Program-made: the position numbers and the translations under genes
Source: Arthrinium phaeospermum
Lineage: Eukaryota > Ascomycota > Sordariomycetes > Amphisphaeriales > Apiosporaceae
DNA length: 64,000 bases
NCBI GenBank assembly: GCA_006503535.1
Contig: QYRS01000005.1
Span: forward strand, 3,410,001 to 3,474,000
Direction of reading: 5' to 3'
Part shown: positions 31,004-43,305 of the stretch, piece after piece
Position numbering within the stretch: position 1 is the stretch's first letter
Layout of the letters: every line of letters begins with the position of its first letter
Notes under the pieces: model-generated
Told to the model about the DNA's origin: nothing
Database searches by the model: none
The model's input: only the letters and a program-made list of their open reading frames with translations

Positions 31004-32609
31004 TCATGTATGTCTCCGCGGTAACTCCAGGGGCGACATCTGGGCATGCTCGATGGTACTCGGCGACAGCGCCGTACTATCCGTCTCAGCTGTTCTCGTT
31101 CGATGCACAGCCGTCTGGTCCAGCGTTTGGTCCAGCGTCTGGCCCAGAGTATCGTCCGGCGGAAGTGGGTTCAGCCGCAGCGACTTGCGCCCTATGGTGA
31201 CGACTTGTGTCGACAGAGATTTCGCCCGCTCCGAAAAGAACCGCTGGAAGATGTAGCCCGAGATGATGGGGAGGTTGCACGTGATGTTTCCCAACGAACA
31301 CTCCGTCATGGTCCACCACGCGATGGTTCCGCTGACGCCTGGTGGAGTGTTTCCAAGTTAGAGGGCAAATGATGTTGAACGGTAGGGTCGACTTACCATT
31401 TACGTCGTTGATGCCCAAGGGCGTGGCTTCCTTGGTGCCTACTGTGGCATTGGTCATTTTTGATGAATCCCTAAACTCATATGATGACGTGCCTATGGGG
31501 GTATTGATGACCGTGAAGATCGCCAGCTTGATTATCGACGCCGTTATCGAGCTATACATTCGTCAGCGACAATCCACCGCAGTTCGGGGTCAACATGGGA
31601 TTGGCTGCTTACAATATGCCGAGGAGAAAGACGATGCTGACCCAGATCTTGTTTCTGCCTCGCACTGAGGATTATCAGTACGAGGTAAAGTTTGAATGGA
31701 ACGGGAAAAGTATAAGTAGGTGGGACGCACTCTTCATTTTCAGCACCTATAGTCTCGATCATCAGTTCCTGTTCCGTGTAGATGGATGACTATCTCATGG
31801 TAATGACTCACTGGGTAGAGGGGCAATAGAAACATGACCACATCAATGACGCAGTCCGTCAGCGCCACCGAGAAGCCAACCTTCTTCTGTGCCAGTGCTC
31901 CCAGCTTGAAACCCGGGCATAACTGGGAGGCCACATCGTACGGCGACATGCGCGACTTAACCGGGGCACTGCCGCACGAGAAAGCCATGACGATGTAGCA
32001 CGCGACCCAGAGGATCACCAAGGCAATCAGTCCCTGAACTACTCGATACAGGGGGTGCTGGAGGAACAATTTGAGGAAAAGAAACAGGAGAGTGAGCCGT
32101 ATAAAGCCCACGGCGAGGGTGAAGATGATATTGTAGGCAAAATGCAGCTGACATGAAACACCATAAGCATAGAACAAGACTGGTTATGAAGGTGGTGGTG
32201 GCTTGCCTTGTATTCAATCGTCGAAGTCTTGACTTCTTCCGCCCAACCTCGCACGTCCTCATCGTGCCTCCCGATACTCCGCGTGCTGGCTCCTGTCCGC
32301 CATAGTTAGAAGAAGAGGCGTCCTCGTCGACACGGGAACATAGACGATATACCTATCAACATAATGATAACCATTCCGAGTGTGAAAAGCTAGCACTGAA
32401 TCAGATGTTGCGACATACTCTCGGTAACACAAGCCACTCACCGTAGCCGCGAAACCACAATAGTCGCCCTTGGCCAAGCGGCCATGCCTCTTGAAGGAGG
32501 AGAGCCGGAGGGTGATGACCACCACATTCAACAAGATGTAGATGGATGCGGTCGCGAAGATGACATCAAACGTGACGAAGTTGTAGAAAGTACGCGGATA
32601 AGAGGTCAT
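31004..32609 (-). CDS. Seven-helix integral membrane protein, fungal rhodopsin-domain family (394 aa)
   Basis: Eight exons: 32609-32442, 32389-32353, 32292-32207, 32147-31812, 31746-31731, 31664-31613, 31551-31397 and 31338-31004. They total 1,185 nt, exactly 395 codons. Helix 1 is FATASIYILLNVVVITL and helix 2 is LFTLGMVIIMLI, coded by a 37-nt exon. A GRHDEDVR loop follows, then helices at HFAYNIIFTLAVGFIRLTLL, GLIALVILWVACYIVMAF, ALTDCVIDVVMFLLPLYP and KIWVSIVFLLGIL, and TIAWWTMTECSLGNITCNLP. This is the layout of the fungal PF20684-type family, often in plasma membrane and not retinal-binding. Intron 3 is GC-AG, and exon 5 is only 16 nt. An ATG at 32675 would add 22 residues. The function is unknown; some relatives contain CFEM domains, absent here. 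Confidence 0.85.
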
Positions 32610-34386
32610 GCTATCTCGCCTATCATGGTTGTCGTCGAGGTTGCAGAAGGCGGACGGTCGAGAACGGCTTGGCATATATCATCGCTGGTAAGGACTGGAG
32701 TTAAGCAAGAACTGGTAGAAAACGAACCAACCCGTCGATCGCGGCTGCCTCCGGCTTTATTGCGTAGGGAGGCCAAACTCGGTTTGTCTGGTCTGTCGAG
32801 GTGCATCGTCCGAGTCATATCCTGCCGAAAACCTACCCCGGAATGGCGTATCGTGTTCGGCTGTGGCCAAGTACTGCCCCGGCCGATGGTAATGTGGGAG
32901 TACTTGGTGCCGAACTTAGCTGATGCAGCCCGTATCAAGTGACCAGTCGCGTCGCAGTCTGGACAGGGAAGGTTTGTCGTTGCAGTCCCGGCTCTACTGT
33001 GCTTTCGGTTCTAGAACCCCACCATCCGTACAAGCTGGGCAAGCAAATGACTTGGGGCGCACGTGGCGGCGTCGGAGCTGGAGTCGTCAAGGCCAACCAA
33101 CAGTGCCCCTTCTCAGCCAGTGCAATCCGGAGATGCTGAATGAAGCGTGGAGCGGTCAGAGTGCATATCTACATACCGCTTGGCAAAAGCTGATGGCCTC
33201 GGTTTCGGGTTGGGGCAAGCACAAAACCAAAGGAAAAACTGCCCAAGTATGCGAGGTAAAGAAGTACATACATGTTACACGGCCCAAGCTACAGGGCCGC
33301 CAGAAACTTTCCTGGGTTACATCACGTTTCGCCTGGAATGCAACCCCCCGTACAATCAAATGTGCATGGAAGGGAATGATTAACGTGCGCGGGAATAAGT
33401 CGAAAGCGAAACAGGAGGGTGCCAGCAGCTACCCTCCTTTCCTAATATTCGAGCCCAGGCTGAGGAGCAGTAACAGAACTTTTCTTGTCGCGATACGCAA
33501 CCTCGTCATGGAGACGGGTGGAGGCGTTTCTATGGAAATCGTTGCTCGCATATCTGACTTGACGGCGCAGGTAGCATTAAGATAAGGCTACTTGTGGGCT
33601 CGAGAAAAGCTTGGTGAGCGCAGCCGGCAATTGGATGCCGGTGGCCCAGCACCGGGAGCATCTCCGTTCTGGGCAAGCATGGTGGATATCCTGCACTGCA
33701 ATTCGGAGTGCCCACACCGTAGACCCCGCCAGGCACTGATAGCACGCGATCGCAGAACACCACGGTGAGCGGGCACTGACAAGTAAAACAGTCACGCAGA
33801 GATTGGGCAGGTAGATAGTATTGGGTATCAACAGTAGTAGGTACTAAAGTTAACCAAACATCAATTCGAGGTATTCTTGAAGAAACTCAGCGGGGTTCTG
33901 GCGTTCGAGTAACGCCAGGGATCGCTAAAAACCATGAATATGTAACACCAACCTACCCGCACCCAATCAGACGCCCGGCAGTTGATTTTAGCCATGGGCG
34001 GGACACAGGGGAAAGGAGCCCAATCAGGGGCAATTGTGCCATTACACAACAGCACGCCCAAGGCACTGCGGGCAACAAGGTCAGCACAGGCACATGACCT
34101 TCCTACTTAATGCCAAGAAGGGAGCAGAGCTGAGCTGAGTGGAGAGAGGGGGTGAAGGAGGCGAATGGTGGTACAGACCGCAGCTGAATGGAAAGCCGGC
34201 TGCCCTGTTTGCTTGCCATTCCCCGACCACCACCTGCCACCCATGATGATCTGACACTCCATTTTCGAACTACCGATCACCAAATGCATCAGAACCATCA
34301 ATCCCACGGGTTCATCCGCGGGCTAATTCGGGCATATCCTTGACTATTCCACCTCTCCACTATTAGCTGACCTACAGCTGGAAATC
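32610..34386. other. Divergent intergenic region (1.8 kb), no gene supported
   Basis: An open frame of 220 codons at 32923-33585 has no motif and atypical composition, and I do not call it. The rest is promoter and UTR sequence for the membrane-protein and Clr5 genes. Confidence 0.45.
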
Positions 34387-36296
34387 ATGAGCGGCGAATA
34401 TGCCGGGCACCAGCAACTGACCCCGGTCGCCACGCCGGGGGCTACCACGCCGCCCATGGAGTTTACCGTGGTGCGGCGGCCGCCGCGCGTCGCCTACGCC
34501 GGCTCCGACGAGTGGGAGAGGCATCGCGACACCATCGTCGACCTCTACATCAAGCGTCGCCTGGGCCTGCCCGACGTGTGCCGGATCATGCGCGAGCAAC
34601 ACAATTTCGTCGCGACGTAAGCTGCCTCTGCCTTACTACCTTACATCCCTTGACGTGAAGTGGGACCGAGTCTGACAGATACCACGATGACGCAGGGAGA
34701 GGATGTACAAGATGCGCTTCAGGATATGGTAGGTTTCCCCCCTTCTTCTTCTTCTTCTTCCCCGCCCCGGGTGAAAGATGGACACCTGCACTCGCGCCAC
34801 CCACCAATCGAAGACTTATCCTCATCCTTGCATCCATCCCTACGTGCGATTGACTGACGTACCTTCCGTCCCCGCCAAAAAGGGGATTGAGGAAATACAA
34901 GACCAGGTCCGACGCCAAGACGGATCCCAGCAAATGGCGGGAAGCCCACGACGCCCGCCGCCTCTCGGGGACGTCGTCGTCGTCGGGATTGGGGAAGCAG
35001 CTGAATCGCCCGCCCTCTCCCGGGTGGAGCACGGGTCTGTTCCCCATCGCGACGCCCGAGCTCGTCAAGGCGCCCGAGGAGTCGCTGTTCCTGGCGCGCA
35101 AGTACGTCCGCGGCCTGTTCTCCGTCGGGCTCTGGAGGCGGGACCAGGACGTGGCGCTGTACGAGGAGAAGTGGAATGGCATCATTGGCTGTAAGCTCGA
35201 TTGTTCTGCTGTGTGGTTACTTATCCCGTCATCGTGAAGTATCACTGCCGTGTGCAGCTGGCTAACGCAACTTGCCCTAGGGTACGGCCAGTTCAACCTG
35301 GGAGGGGACATGATCGTCCAGCAGGGCAAGACGAAAGAGGCCTTCCGGGTCATCTCGCGGTGCTTCGAGCAGCTGTCGAGCCTGATGGAGTCGCCCGCGC
35401 CGGACCCGCGGCTGATCGTGCTGCTGCTGTCGGCCGCCGTCTACAACTCGGCCAACCTGCCCGAGCTCGTCGTCATGTTCATCAAGCACATGGTCGAGCT
35501 GCTGCGCCTCAAGGGGGCCGCGTCGCCGTACTACCCGCTGTACCTGATCCTGAACCGCATGTCGCGCATGAGCATCGCCGAGTTCCAGCGCAACCTGTCG
35601 GCCTTTTTCGACTTCTACTTCGACGAGCTCGAGTCCCACTTCGACCCGGCCTCGGCCTTCACCGGCGCCATCGTCTACGTGCGCGGCGCCCCCGTGCTGA
35701 ACCAGGCCCTCAAGGGGCTCATCCAGGTCAGCGTGGCCGAGTCGTACTACCTGCGGCTGCTGGCGCGCCTCGAGGCCATGCCGCAGGTGGGCGGCGACCA
35801 GGTCCTCAAGGCGAACCTGCAGCTGCTCAACATCTACGAGGACATGCGCGAGACGCAGAAGTTCGCGCGGCACGCGGCCCGCATCCTGGCCTCGGAGCCG
35901 CTGGACCGCCACCCGCAGTTCCGCGCGTACGTCTACCTGTCCATGCTGGGCCACGCGCGCGAGCAGCTCGACCACGAGGAGATCCTGCGGCTGGCGCCGC
36001 TGGTCATGGACATGTGCGTGTCGAAGCAGCGCAGCGCGGCGGGCGGGCGCGACCGGCCGCTCGAGCAGAGCCTCGAGATCCGGGCCATCAGCGTGGTGGA
36101 GCAGTACCTGCGCGAGATGGCGCTGGTGGAGCAGGCGGACGCGTTCCGGGGCGAGTTCGATGCGGCGATGGACGAGTTGTATCAGGAGAAGGGGAGGGCG
36201 AGGGCGGGAGCGATGCGACGGTGGACGCGGGGGAGCTCAATGAGGCTGTTAACGGTAAAGGATGAGTCGGAGTTGGAGTTCTTGATATCAAGTTGA
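34387..36296 (+). CDS. Clr5-domain protein with helical-repeat C terminus (528 aa)
   Basis: Four exons: 34387-34616, 34696-34728, 34883-35190 and 35281-36296 (1,587 nt, 528 aa). Residues about 42-95 form a Clr5 domain: WERHRDTIVDLYIKRRLGLP, then IMREQHNFVATERMYKMRFR and WGLRKYKTRSD, which splicing of the 33-nt exon 2 rebuilds exactly. Clr5 domains occur at the N terminus of many fungal nuclear or putative DNA-binding proteins. The remaining 400 residues are mainly helical (FEQLSSLMESP; LQLLNIYEDMRET; RIMLPLV-like segments), suggesting TPR-type repeats without clear consensus. The second intron (34729-34882) is 154 nt and contains a long CTT tract. It is probably a nuclear regulator; the target is unknown. 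Confidence 0.85.
34738..34762. repeat. CTT/pyrimidine tract inside a Clr5-gene intron
   Basis: A run of cytosines is followed by about six cttctt units. It lies within intron 2 of the Clr5 gene, so it does not affect coding. Confidence 0.8.
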
Positions 36297-37790
36297 TGAG
36301 TCACCTCGGCAAGTATACGTATACACGGGTGCACTCCTTTTTATCGTGCCTGGAGGTTTGGTTGCACTCGGTCCGAGCGAACAGGTGGAGTTCAGTATGC
36401 TTCGTCAAATGGTATCACCTAAGGCCATTTATCGTACGCGCGACACCTGTTGCTTTGGAAGATGGGTAATATTCGAACATCTCAGTCAAGTGTACATTAG
36501 AACAACCAAGATCATGATGATTTCAGTTCCCATGCTGTCAACTCAGGCGAGAGTGCATAGCTCGATATCTGATTTAGTGGTCGGATACCCCAGATTTGAG
36601 ATTGGGTCAGCTGGTAGAACCCCTGGAAGACCCAATAGCGCGCCCGAAACTTTAGTGGCGGAACACCCCCAACTCGAACGGGTCGAACCGAGGGGCGCTC
36701 TAGCACAAGACGGCTGCAACATAGGGGCATAGCAATCCTGGCACCTGGGGTATCTATCGTCTACCAACTGATCGCAATTACTCCGTACATACTGCTTCTT
36801 TTCCCTCGAAGGTGTATAATACCGCTCTTTCCAAATTTGCAGACGCAATTATTTGCAGAAATCAAATTTTACCATGTGGGATTGATGAGCAATGGCGAGG
36901 GTACTGGTGTGCATCCTCTCCGAATGAGAGCGCCTGAAATATTCTGACTGCTGCCCAGCAGATCCCCTAAGGCAGCGCTAATGGACCTCGGCAAGAGTGC
37001 AGCGATCCACAGCAGCTCCTGGGACCAATCAAGCACCGCGTAATCAGTCACTAGGCCTGCCGCTCTGCTTCTGCTGCTTCTAGATGACATCAGCTCGCTC
37101 TGCATTCTATGTGCCATCACATGCAAGCTGAGGAATTTCGCTCATGCACTTTACAGCATGCAGCACCAAGACACTACGGAACATATTGCAACGCACATGA
37201 CCCCAAATTAAAAGCTCTTCCCCACGGAGGCATCTGTCTACCCCGGAGATTCGCAGTAGTACCGGTAGTAGTTGCGGCGCAAGTAACGGAGGGAGCATTG
37301 TGGGGACCAAATGTGTTTATGCTGTGGCATGTGTCACGCTCGGGATCCCAGCAGCCACCCAAGTTTGTGTGCTGGCTGGCATATTGCCTTTTGCTAGGTA
37401 ATGATGGGCGATGGGAAATGGCCCCCCGGAATGTACATGGGATTGCTGTCTGTTTTCGGTTCTCCATTGCGGGCATGTGATAGTGGGCTGGTTTCTGGGC
37501 GCGTGCTGACTTGAGCGTGGCATTTTACCGACAGTTGGCCGGGCTAGTTTGGTTTCGCATTCACCTCGTCAGCCGTTTATTAAAGAGACAGCAGGAGCAG
37601 CGCCATGCCCGTCAATTGATGACATGACAATTACATCGCTCCGGTCCAGTGTGTCTGTCATCTTCTTAATATAGAGCCATCGTCAGAACTCCTCCTGCCT
37701 CTTTCCCTTCTTTCCTAACCAATCCACATCCGACCCTAGCCATATTTACCTACCCTTTTTTTCTTATTCGAACGTCCCGTACTTCCCGCC
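36297..37790. other. Intergenic region (1.5 kb), no gene seen
   Basis: Open frames on both strands are short and without motifs. The final 100 bases are pyrimidine-rich, as expected for the 5' UTR of the next gene. No RNA gene was found. Confidence 0.45.
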
Positions 37791-39611
37791 ATGTCTCAAA
37801 CCTTCAAGGCGAGCGACGTCGCCGCGCACAACAAGGCTGACTCCCTGTGGATCATTGTCGATGAAGATGTGTACGATTTGACCAAATTCCAGGACGAACA
37901 CCCAGGTACGTGCGGCTAGCTCATCGTCTCCTCTGTCCCGCGTCCAATCGAATCGCGTCGCGCGCATCATCACATGCTAACGAATGTCCGGCTGGCAAAC
38001 AGGTGGCAAGAAGATCCTCACTCGCGTCGCCGGCAAGGACGCCTCCAAGCAATTCTGGAAATACCACAACGAGGGCATCCTCAGGAAGTACAAGAAGTCC
38101 TTGCAGGTCGGCTCCCTCGACTCCAAGAAGCAGCAGCCCCAGGTCGAGGCCGCCAAGCCCTCGCCCGCCGCCGCTGCGCCCAAGCCCACCAAGCAAGCCA
38201 AGAAGGTTGTCGAAGAGGAGGCAGAGGCCCTCGAGCCCTACGGCGATCTGATTCCCTTCGCCGATCCCAGTTGGTACCAAGGCGTAAGTTGCCCTCGCTC
38301 TGTCTTATGTTCCATCCCAATCGGGCTATGCGCATGCATCTAGAAGCCGAAGCTGACCTCCGTTGGAACTTGCAGTACCACTCCCCGTACTTCAACGAGT
38401 CCCACGCCGCCCTCCGAGCCGAGATCCGCGAATGGGTCGAGAGCGACATCGAGCCCTACGTCACAGAATGGGATGAGAAGAAGGAGGTGCCGCGCGAGAT
38501 CTTCCTCGAGGCCGGCCGCCGCGGCTACCTCGCCGGCCTGCTGGGCGTGCACTACCCGGTCGAGTACACCAAGAACACGGTCAAGTCGGTGCCGCCGGAG
38601 CAGTGGGACCTGTTCCACGAGATGATTGTGACGGACGAGCTGTCGCGCGTGGGCTCGGGCGGCTTCGTCTGGAACATGATTGGCGGCTACGGCATCGGCG
38701 GCCCGCCGCTCATCAAGTTCGGCCGCAAGGAGCTCAAGGACCGCATCATGCCGGGCATCCTGAGCGGCGAGCAGCGCATCTGCCTGGCCATCACGGAGCC
38801 CGACGCCGGCTCCGACGTGGCCAACCTGACGTGCGAGGCTAAGCTGAGCGAGGACGGCAAGCACTACATTGTCAACGGCGAGAAGAAGTGGATCACCAAC
38901 GGCATCTGGTGCGACTACTTCACCACCGCGGTGCGCACGAGCGACAAGGGCATGAACGGCGTGACGCTGCTGTTGATCGAGCGCTCCTTTGGCGGCGTCA
39001 GCACGCGGCGCATGGACTGCCAGGGCGTCTGGAGCAGCGGCACGACGTACATCACGTTCGAGGACGTCAAGGTGCCGGTGGAGAACGTGCTGGGCAAGGA
39101 GAACGGCGGCTTCAAGGTCATCATGACCAACTTCAACCACGAGCGCATGGGCATCATCATCCAGTGCCTGCGCTTCTCGCGCGTCTGCTACGAGGAGTCG
39201 GTCAAGTACGGCAACAAGCGCCGGACCTTTGGCAAGAAGCTCATCGAGCACCCCGTCATCCGCATGAAGCTGGCGCACATGGCGCGCCAGATCGAGGCCT
39301 CGTACAACTGGCTCGAGAACCTCATCTTCCAGTGCCAGAAGATGGGCGAGACGGAGGCGATGCTGCGGCTGGGCGGGCCGATTGCCGGCCTGAAGGCGCA
39401 GTCGACGCTCTGCTTCGAGTTCTGCGCCCGCGAGGCCGCGCAGATCTTTGGCGGGCTCTCGTACTCGCGCGGCGGGCAGGGCGCCAAGGTCGAGCGGCTC
39501 TACCGCGACGTCCGCGCTTACGCCATCCCCGGTGGCAGCGAGGAGATTATGCTGGATCTCAGTATGCGTCAGAGTCTGCGGGTGGCCAAGATGTCGGGGA
39601 TGAAGCTGTAA
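37791..39611 (+). CDS. Cytochrome b5 / acyl-CoA dehydrogenase fusion (543 aa)
   Basis: Three exons: 37791-37905, 38003-38283 and 38376-39611 (1,632 nt, 543 aa). Residues 1-80 are a cytochrome b5 domain with heme ligands His37 (in DEHPGG, split by intron 1) and His60 (FWKYHNEG). A Pro/Ala/Lys linker (about 95-125) leads to a complete acyl-CoA dehydrogenase. It contains ITEPDAGSDV, the middle-domain element KKWITNGIWCDYF, and the C-terminal YAIPGGSEEIM. The fused heme domain could pass electrons to or from the flavin in fatty-acid or other acyl-CoA oxidation. There is no obvious mitochondrial leader. The C terminus GMKL is only weakly like a peroxisomal signal. Such fusions are widespread in fungi. 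Confidence 0.94.
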
Positions 39612-40396
39612 GCTGTCCTTATCTTGAGCTGAATACACCGCACGGACGGCCACGGAAGAGAGTCTTCTAGTTGCATGGTTCGAACAAAGGTTCCCCCCTT
39701 TTCGATAAGTGGGGTGGGTGGGAAGTTTCAAGAGAGTGTATTACTACCACCAAACACAGCACTTACTTGGTATGGCGTACTTATTATATTATCGTCCCCT
39801 TTGCGGGAGTAGGGTTGAGTCATCAGTCACCCTAGGATGGGATGTTTCTAGCATTGTTTATGTATCAATTGAGTATTTGAATCTTCACTTGGGTTCCGAC
39901 TGAGAGACAAGTGAAAGGCACCTATATTTGACAGTCAACTACTGATGTTGATGAAAACCAGGCTGGGGTCTTCCGACCGATTGTTGTTACGCCCCCACCC
40001 CCCCCCCCCCCCCCCCCCCCCCCCAAGAACGAATCGGTCAACTCTTGAGATATCGAACATCTATCATTCCAGTTTGACGGCCTGGATATTATGTTGGTGG
40101 GCAAAGTATGGTTCATTCCGGCGGTTGCCTGTCGTGCTTCCGTTGTTTCCGGCATGGAGTGGGCTCGGTCTAAGTTCACGGTTTTCCAAGTTGTATGTAT
40201 TTTACCTCCCGCCCCAACGGCCCCAAGGACATTTGGTTATAATTGAAATCTTTTTGCCATCTGTCTCTTTCTCTTTAGAAACTTTTATATATAAACTTAT
40301 TATTTCGGAAGAGTTCGACCATCATACTCTATCTTTCAGGTCATACTCCTAGGCTTCAAACACGCTCTTCGTCTCGTCAGGACTGCCAAAGAAACC
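39612..40396. other. Intergenic region containing a poly-C tract
   Basis: No gene is seen. It contains the C27 run at 39998-40024. The 5' side of the next gene is AT-rich. Confidence 0.5.
39992..40024. repeat. Poly-C homopolymer (C5-A-C27)
   Basis: Five cytosines, one adenine, then about 27 cytosines occur in a row. Its true length is unlikely to be reliable in any read type. The complementary G-run could form G-quadruplexes. Confidence 0.95.
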
Positions 40397-42090
40397 ATGA
40401 CGTCTCCAGCTCCTCCCAGACTGGACACATTACCTCCTGAAATCATCTTCGAAATCCTCAACTGCATTTTAAGAAACAGGACGAAGTGCCCCGATTTCTA
40501 TGATATGTTTGAAGAGGAAGAACACCTAGAGCTGGGCTACGATCAGCCCTGGGCCTCGCATGTTCGAAAGCAGCGCGATATTACTGCGAATCGCGGATCC
40601 TGGACATGGGACCGGTTTGCAGCATGGCCATGGGCCCTCGCCCTCGCTGGCACTTGCCGCCGCCTCTACCACACGGCTACCCCCGAAATCTACCGGCTCG
40701 ACGTCAAGCACAGCCGCCTCGGCCCTCCTCATATCGGCTCGCAAGGGGAACGCCTCTGCCGTGCGCTGGTCTCTTGCTAACGGGGCGGCCGTCGATCAGA
40801 CGGACTTTACATTGTACCGCGACAGCAAAAAGCTGGCCCTCGGGGGTCGTACTATATTTGGACAAAACCGCGACACTACGAGCACACGGCCCTCCATTGG
40901 GCCACCATTTTCGGACACGAGGACATCGTGGACATCCTGTTGGCGAACGGCGCCGATCCGAACCGGCGGGAATCAACGCGTATTCTGAGAATCGGCCCGG
41001 GCTCTCCGGTCGAGAAATTCAGCAGGTGTCGTGCTTTGACCTTTCGAATGGACCACGGCTTCACCCATGATTCGTCATATTACATGCGGGCAACGTCCGA
41101 CACCGCCCCCGGCGTCAATCCGCTGTTTTACGCGACCTCGGTCACAGTGCAGGAATGGGCTCCGGTGTTGACAGGACCCCTGGACCGGGGACGGGATCGG
41201 ACACAAATCCGGGTGCTTAAGGGAGCGGACGTGCGCCGGTCGCGTTTGCGGATCGCCCGGAAGCTGATCGACGCAGGCTCTTCCCTCGCCACGTTCGGGC
41301 GTCTGAGCCCGGATGCGTACTGGCCCGACCGATGGCAAACGCCCCATCTTCACGTCCTGCACCAGGCGGCCGCCGAGGCCAACACGGCGCTCCTGGAGTT
41401 CCTCTTGGGCGACCTGAAGCTGGACCCCAACCTGTTGGACGTCGCCGGCTTCACGCCGCTGTACTACCTGTTCCAGCCGTACCCGGACCTCTCCCTCCGT
41501 CACCGCGGCAATGGCTTCCCCAACGAGAGGAGCCATTGGGATGGAGTCTCGGACGACTACATGCTCGCCGCGGAGCGGGCCCTCGAGATCCTCCTCGCGC
41601 ACGGGGCCGACATCAACCACCGGCGGGCGCCGCCGTCGTCTCCTCTCCTCCTCCGCCGGGCACGGCGGGGGACCCGGACGACGGCGCAGAGACGACGGTG
41701 CTCGGCCGCTGCCTCGCGCAGGTGTGGCCGAGTTGGGAGCCAGAGCATCACATTTCGTCTGACATGGAGATTCAGATAGAGCTCTTTGGCGAGGGACTCC
41801 ATACGAATCGGTACTGGGGGATCGCCGATGGTAACAACAAGGTGTTCATCGGTGGGGCCATGGCCTTGCTGCGGCACGGTGCCTCGCTGATGCCGGGAGG
41901 GTGGGACTTGCATCGCTTTATCCACTTCGTCGTCCGGGCCCGGTCTGATCCGCTGTACTTTGCCTTTGGGCGGCGGCGCCGGCTGCCGGAGACGGCCTGC
42001 GCGCTCTTGTCACCGGCGGAGAGGGCGAGGGTCGAGTTCGAGATCGATATGTGGAGGGTTAAACATCATTTGTCGGCTAACACTCTGTGA
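40397..42090 (+). pseudogene. F-box/ankyrin-repeat protein gene with three apparent frameshifts (about 565 codons)
   Basis: The N-terminal frame opens with an F-box-like LDTLPPEIIFEILNCIL and continues to EIYRLDVKHS. The homologous reading then jumps frame near 40709-40714 (ALLISARKGNASAVRWSLAN) and again at the G run 40842-40846. Next come clear ankyrin repeats (EHTALHWATIFGHEDIVDIL; LHVLHQAAAEANTALLEFLL; ALEILLAHGADIN). The frame jumps once more at GGG 41625-41627 and ends at 42090. Two of the three shifts are best explained by one missing G in a run. With the shifts allowed for, the length is an exact number of codons. No internal substitution-type stop is seen. This looks like an intact gene with consensus errors, or a very young pseudogene. 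F-box/ankyrin proteins act as ubiquitin-ligase adaptors. Confidence 0.65.
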
Positions 42091-42917
42091 GTGAGGGCTG
42101 GGGTGATGGGGGCGTGCGGTGCCTGGAGATGTCGCGATACCCTTACCGCAGCGGCTAACGGACGGTTCTTTCATTCATGGATTACTACGCTTTCGCTGGA
42201 GGAGCTTGGTGAGGGCTTGTTGCTTCTTTCTGATGTGACTTGTGGAAGAGATACGTTATTCCCTCGCCAGCAGATTCGTGTCTGAGGTATCCCGTCCTGA
42301 GATATGGGACTTTCCCAAAAAGTAAATTAAAAATACTGCCGTGGTTTAGCGTAACTCATTGGTTTTAAGGAATTTACTTAGGAAATCAACACTCTGATAT
42401 ATGTGTTACCTATTCATATCTTATCTCACAAGAGTTTCCTTTCAAAGAAATGGTCGTGGCAATACTCACGGGCAGCAACGCAGTAGTATTGCCAAGAGGT
42501 GCAGACAGTTGCAGTATCCCTTCTCACCGATATATCTCGGAGATGGAATCACTCAAGCGGACCCTGTATTCGGGCCTCCACTGTCGGGCCGTCCAAAATT
42601 TCAGCACCATGTCTTTTTGCCTTGGTTCAGCCAGTCGGAGTTCGACGGCAAGGAAGCTATCTCCACTACACGTCGACAACCATGGTTCGACTCAGGCCTT
42701 GGCAACGGGGCGCAAGGGCTATACGGTGACCCGGACGCGGCACAGCAGGAAGGGTCCATCACGGCGGCTTGGCGTCAAGTGGCAGAGATCTATATACTCC
42801 CCGAGTCACACGCATTGTCACCATTTGTTTCTCATTTCTTTTCCAAACTCGACCTCCCTTCAAACTTCAAATACTCTGAGTCTTTGCCTGGCGATCGGAA
42901 AGTCGAAAGATCTCAAG
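42091..42917. other. Stretch between ankyrin gene and small cysteine-rich gene
   Basis: No gene is supported. Overlapping open frames from 42401 on have no motif. The last 150 bases are pyrimidine-rich and probably the 5' UTR of the small gene at 42918. Confidence 0.4.
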
Positions 42918-43305
42918 ATGCTGCCGTCTGCCTTGCATATCAACGACACGTGCCCGCCTCCCACCGAGCTCCCGACGCCTGGAACATTGTCGGCATCCCT
43001 CTCAACGTCACCACCTACTTCCGACCGGCCATCGCCAGCCAGTACGAGGCCCTGGTGTCGTGCTGCAGCCCCAACCGGTCGGCCTCGCGGAGGGCTGCTA
43101 TTTCTGGTGCGAGCACCCGTACGACGAGGGGGCATTCCAGGCTTGGTCGAGCTGCGTGCGCCGCAACTCGAATTGGACTGGCGGGAGCATTTATGGGATG
43201 CACGAGGCTGGCGCGGCCCGGCTCGGGGGATCCGGCGGCGCGACGAGGAAGATGGGGATGGTGCTACTGGCGGGACTGATTGGGAGTGCGTGTAATTGGT
43301 TATGA
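42918..43305 (+). pseudogene. Small cysteine-rich protein with hydrophobic C terminus, two apparent frameshifts (about 129 aa)
   Basis: The reading starts MLPSALHINDTCPPP, shifts at the C run 42971-42973 into WNIVGIPLNVTTYFRPAIAS and LVSCCSP, then shifts again at CC 43075-43076 into GLAEGCYFWCEHPYDEGAF. It ends GMVLLAGLIGSACNWL, a C-terminal hydrophobic segment. Each shift is what a single missing C would cause, and allowing for both gives exactly 130 codons. The CC...C...C pattern plus hydrophobic tail resembles a group of small fungal membrane-attached proteins without assigned function. It could instead be a decaying gene. Neighbouring genes show the same kind of lesion. Confidence 0.5.

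Noticed and set aside
30678..31256. 192-codon open frame on the plus strand
   Set aside because: Its 3' part is antisense to the last exon of the rhodopsin-domain gene; the rest has no motif.
32923..33585. 220-codon open frame on the plus strand
   Set aside because: No motif, signal peptide or family resemblance; composition is like the surrounding spacer, and it lies where two divergent promoters are expected.
36595..36700. A-box-like gtcagctggtag resembling a tRNA D arm
   Set aside because: No matching acceptor or T arm can be folded downstream.
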